Source: Physocladia obscura (Eukaryota > Chytridiomycota > Chytridiomycetes > Chytridiales > Chytriomycetaceae). Taken from it: a DNA stretch of 12,266 nt. The DNA lies in the NCBI GenBank assembly GCA_027596945.1, contig JADGJH010001053.1, positions 1 to 12,266 of the forward strand, written 5' to 3'. The notes beneath the pieces were generated by a model that ran no database searches, was not told the origin of the DNA, and worked only from the letters and a program-made list of their open reading frames with translations. Numbering within the stretch: position 1 is the first letter of the stretch; every line of letters starts with the position of its first letter. This document shows, in pieces, positions 1 through 8,034 of the stretch. The position numbers were made by a program, and so were the translations under genes.

Positions 1-209
1 TCTTTGTAGCAAAAACAAAGAAAATGAAATATATTTCAAATGAAAAATGAAAGAATTTTCACAAAGAATTGTTGTTTACAAAATCTCTCTATTGCATCAC
101 AAATTATGAAGGCAAATAAGACTTTTTGATACATATATTTATCAGGCTTTTTTTTTCTCTACTTAACTGATACTGCTTTCTTTTGGGTTATTATTTTTTG
201 TGTATACAG

Positions 210-245
210 CAACTAATCATTGAAAATTTGAATGAAAGTATTTAA
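210..245 (+). CDS. possible 3'-terminal exon of an unidentified gene
   Basis: Eleven codons plus TAA directly follow a plausible acceptor (TATACAG, with a T-rich tract and a CTTAACTGAT branch-like site upstream). The peptide is QLIIENLNESI. The upstream part of such a gene would lie mostly left of the window. The only evidence is the acceptor context and the open frame, so this could easily be chance in AT-rich DNA. The product is not recognisable. Confidence 0.15.
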   Translation, partial: QLIIENLNESI

Positions 246-483
246 GAGACACCCAAAATAGATATTTCTACAATCCCGTTTTTTGTTTTTTGTTTTGTCA
301 TTATTTGAGCCAAATCCATTTCGTGGAGTTATAATTCAAAACTAAAACAACGAGAAGCAAACGTAGACACCAAAGAACGAAGAGAAAAAAAAAGGAAAGA
401 GGTGGGTGCAACCTCTAAAAAAGACCAATCCGCAGTAATAGAAAACCAGAACCATGGCCAAATAAGTTTTTAAATCTTAATAA

Positions 484-509
484 TCATCCATTCATCCATC
501 CATCCCTCC
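484..509. repeat. short ATCC/CATC microsatellite
   Basis: Imperfect tandem tetranucleotide units (TCATCCATTCATCCATCC and onward) lie immediately 3' of the stop codon of the ArfGAP gene, so they probably fall in its 3' untranslated region. No function can be assigned. Confidence 0.6.
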
Positions 510-513
510 AATT

Positions 514-2696
514 TTAGTTTCCGTAACGATTCTATTTAGAATAATAAAATTAAAAAATCATAATAAAAATGATAACAGGAATGTACCTGCATCTCTGACA
601 GCATATCATTCAATTTACTACTACCCGTCACGACAATTTTGCGGACGTTGTTGATATCTTCAATTCCTTGATCAACAAAATTGTTTGCAAACACACGCAA
701 ACCATTCCCAACGTTTTCCATCAGATCTCCCATATTAAGCGACGGCGAGACAGAACCTGCTGGACCACTGCTGCCCATATTGCGACTGTATGACGAAGAA
801 CCTGTACCGGTATTTTCACTGTTTCCATAATAGTCTTGACTACCGAATCCTGATTTTCCTTGGAACTGTTGGAGACGTTCACGTGCCTCAGCACTTTTTT
901 GTGTAAATGGTACATTAATCAGTTTAGAAAAAAAGAAGAAAAATAAAATAAAATAAAAGAGACCTTGCAGCCTCATCATAATTGCCTCTACCGAAATACT
1001 GATCTGATGAAATGGCTTTTGCATTTCCAAATCTTTTTGCTGCATCGCTTTGTTCTTCTTGTTGTTGAGACTTTGGCGCAGTTGACCCAAACCTTCCAAA
1101 TTTTGGTGCACCGACCTCACTTGTTGAGCTACTTCCACTTTTCACTCCAAATTGTGCCGATGATGGATCAAATCCAAATCCAAGTCGTCCAATCCCAGAA
1201 TTCAACCGATCAACCCCAGAATCATCTATAGTTAATCTTTAATACGAACAAAAAGAAACAGGAAAAATACCGTTTAATCCAGTCGCCTCAAATCCACCAA
1301 TACCGGTACTACCAGTAGCAACAGCAGCAGAAGCATCAACAAACATCAAACGCGAAGAAAATGCGCCGCTTTGGCTGCTGGCGCCTTGAATCGGTTCCAC
1401 ACTTTTCATTTCCAATTCCAAACGTTTTACCTCTGCTTCTTCGAGTTCGCGTCGCGCTTCCTCTTCCTTTGCGCGCCGTTCGGCTTCGTCAAAATTGATT
1501 GCGCGAGTTGCCTTCTTTGCTCCCAATTTTTTCGCGCCGAAAGCGGATTTGGTAGAGGATACCGAGAAAGCTGCCGTTGTCGTAGTGTTGGGAATGTTGG
1601 TGATGGTGGTAGTCGCTGGGGCACTTTGAGTTTGCGTTTGCGTTTGAGGTAGGGAGGGAGTTACGGGCTGAGGCTGTTGCTGAATAACAGGCTGTTGAGA
1701 GGGCGATTGCAAATCCTGGAAGGCAGTTGGTTGCGCGGCAGAGGCAGGGGCAAGGGCAGGGGCAGTAGCTACAGCAGAGGTTGGTGTTGGGATTGAGGGA
1801 TCGGAGGTGCCCCAGTCAGAAAAAAAGTCATCAACGACGGGTTGCTGTTGTTGATGTAGTAACTGTAGTGGTTGTGGTTGTTGCGGTCGTTGCTGAGGAA
1901 TTTCTTTGATTGTTTGTTGGAGAGGGGGTGTTGTTTGCTGTGACTCGACAACAATGCCGTTGGGGAAACGGCGCACATCGTCGTCAACCAGGACGCGCAG
2001 ACGATCGCGGTACGAGACGGCGGCTTTGGAGGCATACTTGGCCTTGGCGTCCTTGAAGGGCGTGCCGGGGCCGTGAACGCGGAACCACTCGGCCGCCGCA
2101 TAGTTGCCGCCCACCTTCATTGTGCGCAGCTGCTCAAGCGTCCACGAATCAAGCACAACAGATCTGATCCGCCCAACCACACAAATACACAAACGCTCAG
2201 CCATTAGCTACCACTAGTACCTATATTACGCTAATTACTTACCGGACAAACGTTATGTGCACCCCCATGTTGCGGTGCACTGCAGAACAGTCCAGACACA
2301 GATACACAGCATACGTCACCGACGACCACGTCGGATTCTTTGCGCCGCAGTCGAAACAGGTCTGCATCCAGCAACATCAAGGTCCAAAATCCAACATTCA
2401 GCGTTAAAAATGTTTGGTAAGCGTACGAATGAATTGCGTGTTAGTAAAGGGAGTGTGTGGTATTTTATTGCGTCAGTCGACTGCCATAACAGTCTCGAAA
2501 TTGTTCGTGCTCTCACTTCATTCTGCTTGTTTCGATTCTTTTTGATTTCGTTCATTCGCTCGCTCGCTTACTGTCAAAACTTGGCTTCATCTACATTGTT
2601 TATATTTGCGATCCCACTTACCTTGTTCTCACGCCGCTGCGCTTTCAGTTTTTTGAATATATCGGTGATTTCAACTTTGGTTAGCTCAACACTCAT
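514..2696 (-). CDS. GLO3: ArfGAP2/3 (Glo3-type) ADP-ribosylation factor GTPase-activating protein
   Basis: The protein stimulates GTP hydrolysis on Arf1 during COPI vesicle formation at the Golgi. Six exons give 557 aa: 2622-2696, 2243-2361, 1271-2163, 964-1225, 587-893, 514-531. Introns are 260, 79, 45, 70 and 55 bp, all GT...AG, and each junction preserves frame. The ArfGAP zinc finger C27-x2-C30-x16-C47-x2-C50 sits in exon 2, followed by [11 protein letters not shown] with the arginine finger R55; the domain ends near residue 124. Residues about 141-262 are rich in P, Q and [14 protein letters not shown] (273-285) and a charged helix (about 287-319) match the coatomer/cargo-binding region of Glo3/ArfGAP2/3. 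The Glo3 motif appears as AISSDQYFG (433-441) and, degenerate, as GFGSQDYYG (465-473). The last exon encodes only NRYGN, resembling the MQDRYG end of animal ArfGAP2/3. The start ATG lies just before [14 protein letters not shown], as in the family. An in-frame ATG at 2202-2204 is inside an intron and is not the start. The family call is near certain; the symbol is by homology. Confidence 0.93.
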
Positions 2697-3347
2697 TTTT
2701 GGTTGTTTCAATCCCGATCTCAAATTGACTTTAGCAAAAAGAAAAGTCGACACTTACACAAAAAGAAGAAGTTTGCTGATGTTTATGCTACCAAAATAAT
2801 GGAAATTTGAAAGTCCCGTTATTATTTATGCATAATTCATAGAAATACACCCTTGATAACAACTAAAAGTTAAGAGAACGGGAGAATCAAAGCAGAGGCT
2901 TCTTGCATGGTTCAACGATCTGTCTTAGCTCGGAACTACTAAGGTTGAGTCAATTCCTTCCTCTCTCTTTCGTTCTCCCTCCTAACGAAGTTTTGCAGGG
3001 GTCATGATTCCATTTTCTGAGACTTCGGAAACAATAAACTTCAACTGTATAAAGTTCAACGCGAAGCGCGAATAATTTTACGAACTTCAAATTCCTACAA
3101 ATAATAATAATTTATGTTTCCACAGCCACATATTAAGCCACTTTAAAGTTCACAATTTTAATTCTAACAGGAAACACTTTCAAATTAGTTTATACTTCAG
3201 CAATCCTTTTATAGGTAGCGAGCGGGATTACAAAAATTGGCGTGATCAAAAAATTTATTTTATATATTCCTTTGGACATTGTATCCGTTATTTAATTAAA
3301 TTCATATTTTTGGTATGATTGTTGAAGCAATCTGTTTTTGATTAAGG

Positions 3348-3353
3348 TATAAA
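3348..3353 (+). promoter_or_regulatory. TATA-like box
   Basis: TATAAA occurs 24 bases before the ATG at 3378, the start of the candidate small gene. In an AT-rich background a six-base match is weak evidence on its own. Its spacing is compatible with transcription starting at or just before that ATG. Confidence 0.25.
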
Positions 3354-3377
3354 CACGCGCATCACTAGAAAATAATC

Positions 3378-3797
3378 ATGGCTACTGGGGCAACCGAAGC
3401 GGTAAATTATTTCTTGATAGGTTTGCCACGCTCGTTTTTTGTTTTCAGTGAAAAAATTGTGAGCTGCTAAGGAAAGTTCGTTTGCCAAGTGGTAGCATTC
3501 ACAGCAATTTCATGAGGCTTAATGTCTTTAAGCGTTTTTTTTTTTTTGTTCCCCTCCATTTCTTTCAAAATTTTTTTGTAGGTGATGGAGAGTTTGTGGC
3601 GGCAACAATATTTCAAATCCATGAATACATATGGTTTGAAAAAATTCTCAAGTAAATATGAGTTGTGCATTGGTTTGTCTCTGTCGTCTGTCCTTCGGGT
3701 CTTCGTTTGCTTTGTTTTGACAAGCGCGCCTGCCAACGCAAACCGCCATCTTCATAATATCGACCGAATAACCTCGAACTCACATATAGCTTGTTAA
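3378..3797 (+). CDS. candidate small spliced gene, unknown product
   Basis: A possible 61-aa product from exons 3378-3420, 3582-3651 and 3725-3797. Exon 1 reads MATGATEAVNYFLI. A split GGT glycine bridges an intron whose 3' end is a long T-rich tract and TTTTTGTAG. Exon 2 reads DGEFVAATIFQIHEYIWFEK and then IL. It ends at GTAAAT, and the only in-phase continuation I found uses the weak acceptor TTGACAAG and ends with TAA at 3795-3797. The first junction is convincing in shape; the second is not. No family is recognised, and an untranslated or chance origin is quite possible. A TATA-like box lies just upstream. Confidence 0.25.
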
Positions 3798-4223
3798 TTG
3801 TGGCTTAAAAATTATTGGCACAACTCGTATTGGCCTTACAGAGCTGGATGAGCCATCTGCAACGCACATCATCCAGCGATTTTCACTTTATAATTTTGTG
3901 TGGCTGCTCCATTTTTGAAAAGTCGCCAAATTTTCACCCCGCAAGTTACTCTTATTTTATCGTTCCCATTACAAAAGATCGGAGTAAATATTTAAGGAGG
4001 ACATATAATAGGTAAAAATTTGGAGATGCAAAAGTTACTCAAAAAGTAAACCACACAAGTACAGCAAAAAAATCGGTAAATTAAATCACATCAGATCAAT
4101 TTCCTTTCATTCAATGCTCAAAAATGACGCAATTTACTCCGTCACATGATAAACCTGAAGGAATTTTTCACGTGTCATGTTTCATTTCTATTTTCGAGGA
4201 AAGAATGAAAAAAGGAAAACAAA

Positions 4224-6082
4224 ATGAACTCAGATGATGTGACAAATATTGCAGTTGGCTGCTCATGTATTGTGATTCTGGTGATATATCATGTGTGGCT
4301 AATGCAAGTGGTTCGCAACACCCCGGAAAAAACTGTTTATGGACTCGCAAGCCACTCAAGGTATCGTTGATTCGGATCGACCGTATTTCAATAGTGTTGT
4401 ATTAACTTTTTGCTGTCCACACTGACTATATGGTTGTAATTGCATGTAGAAAGGCGTGGGTTGCTGTTGTTATGAAGGGCAACAAAGATATTTTGGCAGG
4501 TTTGTGTCTACGGTCACCCATTATTTTATTTATTCATCACCGATCGTTTGTCGCTGGTTTATTTACTTACTTATTTGTGTGCATCTTGTATATTTTCTTG
4601 GTTTTCCATTTATCCATTTATCCATTTATCTATCCATGTTTTTACTTGAATATTGATCGTTTATATTTGATAATACTTATTTGTTGTCAGTTCAATCACT
4701 CAGAAACCTTATAATGGCCGCCTCGATTTTAGGATCAACATGTGTCGCTATCATCTTTGGTTTTATTTCGTTTTTGGCGACAATCGTTTCACACCCTGAA
4801 GCAACAGAGACAAACGGAAATCCTCTTGGATCGCAATTTGGATTCGCTTTGGATTACTTGTTTGGACCCAAAGTAAGTGTGACCAAATATGGTCTCAAAT
4901 ATGAAAAGAACTTAACAAAAACAAAAAATGAAATAATCAGATTATGATGCTTCTTGTCATTTTTTGCGTAGCATTTTTCTGTTTTGCCCAGGCAATGCGT
5001 TTCTATAATCACGTCGGACTCGTTATCAACGTCAGTCTATCTACTGAAGAGCTGGCAGATTGCCTGCATTTGACCCCACCGTCTCCACACTTTCCAGATT
5101 TTCACCAAACCGATGATGAAGATCAAGACACCTCAATTGAAGAAGAAAATCTGCAATCAACACAATTGCAGCAAATTCGAAATCCGCAGCAACAAAACCA
5201 GTCATTGCAACACCATCAAGATTCAACAATCCCAACTCCAGATTCCCCGCAAAATGCACAGCACTCGTCATTTGTGTCGATTTCAGCAATTCCAACACAT
5301 GTGTTGAATGAATTGCAGAAACGGCCTCAGCACTCGTCCAATCGATCGCAAGGGCACATTTCATTCGGTAGTCAGCAAACGCCAGAAATAAATAAAAGCA
5401 GCAAGTCGCCATCAATAACATCTCGAAAGTTTGCAAAAAAAACTCGCGATTCCGGCGCTGAACGCAGAGAACGGTACGTCAAGTCGTTTGAATTGGCACA
5501 CCGGATTGACTTTGTTGCGAAAATGCTGAACCGTGGGTCAATGTTTTACACGTTAGGAATGCGTTGTTTCTACATTTCATTTCCTTTGATGGCGTTTTTG
5601 TAAGTTCTGAGAAACAACTTCGTTTAACCTTCACTGCCAATTATAATTATCTGTTTTTCATTTATTTAAATTATTTTTAAATAATCGTTTCTTTCTTTTT
5701 TCCCTTCATTAACCAGCTAATTTTTCATAGATGGGGGCCTTGGGCTTTACTGGGCATAACCATATTCTTGATTTTAATGCTTCGTGTGGTTGACTTCAAT
5801 CTCGAATCCCTAACAGCTTCCACAAATATCCCGCAGCCTCCAATAATGCAATCACCATTATCTTCGCAATTGAAACAATCAAAAATTAGCAAAAATAGTG
5901 AAAGTGGACAAAACAACGATGAAACCAGCTTTTTTGGAAAGAATGCTTCAGAAAACACGACTAGTGATGATAGCGATGGAAAATATCAGCAAAAAACCGA
6001 AAAGGGAGGTTCAATTTTGACAAAAAAAAATGAAAAAAAACGGAATGATGGATCTGATTTCGTTACAATTTTTGATTTTTAA
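4224..6082 (+). CDS. DUF599 family multi-pass membrane protein
   Basis: A membrane protein of unknown biochemical function; DUF599 proteins occur in bacteria, plants and fungi. Five exons give 459 aa: 4224-4360, 4450-4499, 4691-4872, 4941-5599, 5731-6082. Introns are 89, 191, 68 and 131 bp, and all junctions keep frame. Hydrophobic segments lie near residues 7-27, 71-94, 124-142, 324-343 and 348-363. Conserved features rebuilt by splicing are VYGLASHSRKAWV (38-50), the stretch DILAVQSLRNLIMAAS (59-74) crossing the exon 2/3 junction, MRFYNHVG (142-149), and GMRCFYISFPLMAFLWGPWA across the exon 4/5 junction. Between segments 3 and 4 is an unusual hydrophilic region (about 164-296) rich in Q, S, N and acidic residues. 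The tail (365-459) is S/N/K rich. The start ATG was chosen because it directly precedes the first membrane segment and the junctions are in phase with it. The family is secure; the function is unknown. Confidence 0.87.
4606..4629 (+). repeat. three tandem copies of CCATTTAT in an intron
   Basis: Three exact copies of an 8-bp unit lie inside the second intron of the DUF599 gene, followed by a degenerate part copy (CTATCCAT). This is the longest intron of that gene (191 bp). It is probably a neutral microsatellite. Confidence 0.8.
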
Positions 6083-6140
6083 AAATTCAAAAAATTAGTA
6101 TAAGTTTCCTATTTTTATACTGAAAAGAAAGAAACTAGAA

Positions 6141-6146
6141 AATAAA
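6141..6146 (+). terminator. AATAAA polyadenylation signal candidate for the DUF599 gene
   Basis: AATAAA lies 59 bases beyond the TAA of the DUF599 gene, in an A-rich stretch. The position suits a eukaryotic poly(A) signal, but such hexamers are common in AT-rich DNA. Confidence 0.4.
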
Positions 6147-6453
6147 TAGACAGAAGAAGAGAAAGAAGAAAATTAAAAGAATAACAATAAGAGGAAGCAA
6201 ACATACTGTGCCATTCATTTAATCATTCATTTTTCTGTACTATCTACTTAAAATAGTTTTGTATCATTTTAAAAAGCCGCACCTGCACAGTTATTTAGAT
6301 ATTGAGAGAGTAACTTCTCAGTTTGTTTGGATTTGAAAATTCATTCGTTGCTTGTGTTCTCAAAAAATTTTCTTAAAGGTCTCCCAGTGATAATGTTTTT
6401 AAATTGTTGTCGAATTCTTAAGAAATTAGAACTTCGCTTGAAGTTGTTTCAGT

Positions 6454-7768
6454 TCAAATTTTCCAAGCACAGTTCTCCTTCAGTTTAGTCAAAATTATAT
6501 TCAATTTCCAAATGACCTGTAGATTTTGGTAATGTAGCAATTCCAATTCAAACAAAACAGGTTCTTCTGAGTTGTCAGTTAAAAAGTAAGAAGTAACAAA
6601 ATGCACATCGAAGATGCTCAGCAGTATAACTGCAAAGCTAGAAAAATTGCAGATTGATTAATTCTAATATTAATCCGCTCTTCTTCTTGAATCTTGATGT
6701 GTTTCCCAACTTTCTGCACACAAGACAATGGAGAGAATTTCATTTGGAAACCAATTTCAATCAAAGTTAAAATTCCGCTCATTTCTTCAATTCTAGAACA
6801 CTTAGAAACCACTAACAACCACAACACAGTTACTTTATTTTTTTATTTCAGGTTTTGAAGGACAAGTTTGTTAAAGAGAAAGAACAGCTTGGTTAATACT
6901 CACAATAACTAGGATACCAACATTCACCATCGGCATGTTGAGCAATAAAGCCATCAGGAACATATTTTTTATCAATGTGCTGAAAATTGGAGAGAGTCCG
7001 TCGCACATGTTCACCAGCAGTAAGTTTGACAGTTAATCTCAAAAAGTTCCCTGCTAGTTTGTCAAGAAGGTTCTCCAACTTAATTTGTTTCTACTTACAA
7101 CTGAGGATCTCTTGCCTTCTTTGTACTTGCTGTCTCAGAACCTTTTTCCAGTCGCAATCCCGTTTGAATTTTTTGTTTTCAACTTATCAACATTATTTTC
7201 CGCTGATTTCTCCTTAGTCTTCCTATCTTCGGCAAACAATTTTTCCCTCATATACCTCATTTTTTCTAAAGTTTTGAGTCTAGATTTTGAAAAAATATTT
7301 TGGCAAGTTATCTGTTTGGCAGTGGCAGAAATTGTTGTTTGGACTTTTTCAAAACATTTTTCCAAAATTGTTGTTCCAAATATGCATCTCATTGCTTCTG
7401 AGCAGGTGATAACACAGTTTGAGTAGTCATAGACCCCTTTCCAATGTCAAAAATCTCCAGCATTGAAACCGCAACTTCAACTTCATATGATTTGGCATCC
7501 AACAGGTTCATCTTTCTAGCATTACTACTATTCCAAGACGCTTCCAAGGCAAATACTTGAAACACAAGCGTATCAAAACATTCCACTGGAATAACCCTGT
7601 TAATATCAACTTACACACTATGTTTTTGAGATAGTTTATGGAAATGAGAAAGATATTAAACGCTGGGTGGAAATTCTGTCAAAATTACCAAAATCATTGT
7701 AATTTGAAGCAAAAAACATTTGGGTTTGATTTCTGTGTCTGACTGCTAATAAAAATTTCAACTTCCAA
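6454..7768 (-). pseudogene. possible decayed or unresolved gene, fragments in several frames
   Basis: Reading the minus strand from 7768, several segments look coding but change frame or hit stops. A piece beginning LEVEIFISSQTQKSNPN follows an acceptor-like TTGCAG. VECFDTLVFQVFALEASWN begins at about 7586. A charged, coiled-coil-like piece (7135-7392) includes the run EKMRYMREKLFAEDRKTKEK. A piece at 6893-7078 contains DGFIAQHADGECWYPS, faintly reminiscent of Tudor-like 'DG.WYPA' strands, and reads into a GTGAGT donor-like site. A last piece ends at a TGA at 6454-6456 after the stretch FELELLHYQNLQVIWKLNII. I could not find a set of introns that joins them. Either the gene is broken, or it is real with introns I failed to place, or the pattern is chance. 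No family is assigned. Confidence 0.22.
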
Positions 7769-7944
7769 CTGCAAGTCACTCAAATGGATTCAAATTTAAA
7801 TCACAGCGTGTTTTGGGGAGAGTGTGTGATAATTGTGAAACAGATAATCTCGTTGAGATTGCCCAACTGGGTAGCGTTTAGTCAAATAGTGCGATTACTT
7901 CAATTCAACAGCATTGAAATATTAATTTCTAATATTTAATTCTT

Positions 7945-7964
7945 TTTGAAAGCAAGCTTTCAAA
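7945..7964. promoter_or_regulatory. 20-bp near-perfect palindrome upstream of the GFA gene
   Basis: Two 9-base arms, TTTGAAAGC and GCTTTCAAA, are separated by AA. It sits 70 bases before the ATG at 8035, where a dimeric transcription factor could bind. An AT-only dyad (AAATATTA...TAATATTT, 7917-7937) is just upstream. The symmetry is seen directly; the regulatory role is inferred. Confidence 0.35.
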
Positions 7965-8034
7965 CAAGCATAAAAGCAATTTCATTGGTATCAAAAACGG
8001 ATTCATAACAGTTTTGAATGTGAAAAATTTTACA

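Larger units (their letters stand above)
1..513. other. AT-rich region downstream of the ArfGAP gene; possible terminal exon of a neighbour
   Basis: No confident gene. On the plus strand, a pyrimidine-rich stretch with a branch-like CTTAACTGAT (around 161-170) leads to TATACAG at 203-209. The sequence after it reads QLIIENLNESI and a TAA at 243-245, which would suit the last exon of a convergent gene entering from the left. The upstream exon cannot be confirmed because no good donor and open frame are visible in 1-150. At 484-509 there is a short run of ATCC/CATC units just past the stop of the ArfGAP gene. I saw no AATAAA on the minus strand close to that stop. Confidence 0.3.
2697..4223. 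other. 1.5-kb intergenic region between divergent genes
   Basis: This holds the promoters of the minus-strand ArfGAP gene and the plus-strand DUF599 gene. The open frames here are short and resemble no family I know. The only structured candidate is a possible tiny three-exon gene at 3378-3797, described separately. Further right, one frame around 3797-3895 reads the protein-like stretch IGLTELDEPSATHIIQRF, but it meets a TGA and joins no upstream exon in phase. Another frame (3831-4015), following an acceptor-like CTTACAG, is open but unremarkable. No tRNA or other RNA gene was recognised. Confidence 0.5.
6083..8034. other. about 2 kb without a confident gene
   Basis: The left 370 bases contain the 3' end signals of the DUF599 gene and A/G-rich simple sequence. 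From about 6454 to 7768 the minus strand carries several open stretches with protein-like composition that do not join cleanly; they are listed as a possible pseudogene. The plus-strand open frame at 7085-7426 is their F/L-rich antisense shadow. The last 250 bases form the upstream region of the GFA gene, with two AT-rich dyads (7917-7937, 7945-7964) and an inverted CCAAT box (ATTGG at 7984-7988). No RNA gene was recognised. Confidence 0.5.

Noticed and set aside
1371..1652. Plus-strand open frame over the middle of the ArfGAP gene
   Set aside because: Antisense shadow of exon 3, rich in C, F and R, as expected opposite a charged helical coding region.
2164..2204. ATG at 2202-2204 (reading [13 protein letters not shown]) as the start of the ArfGAP gene
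   Set aside because: These bases lie in the intron between exons 2 and 3. The acceptor CAG at 2164-2166 joins exactly to the zinc-finger exon through a split arginine codon, giving the conserved [11 protein letters not shown].
2257..2799. 180-codon plus-strand open frame
   Set aside because: It runs antisense across the first two ArfGAP exons and the intron between them. The peptide has no recognisable domain, and the minus strand has a complete zinc finger.
3815..4015. 66-codon plus-strand open frame
   Set aside because: It has no recognisable features, its nominal start is not an ATG, and it does not connect in phase to the candidate exons upstream.
4168..4359. Minus-strand open frame over DUF599 exon 1
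   Set aside because: Shadow of the first exon of the DUF599 gene, which splices in phase to the conserved RKAWV exon.
5041..5436. 131-codon minus-strand open frame
   Set aside because: Antisense to the Q-rich part of DUF599 exon 4. The plus strand has in-phase splice junctions and conserved motifs on both sides.
7085..7426. Plus-strand F/L-rich open frame that could be a membrane protein
   Set aside because: Its hydrophobicity is what the complement of a lysine/glutamate-rich minus-strand stretch gives. It has no splice context or family resemblance.
8014..8034. Upstream TTG start for the GFA protein
   Set aside because: Eukaryotic translation rarely starts at TTG. The first ATG at 8035 leaves a normal short N-terminus before the first CxC.
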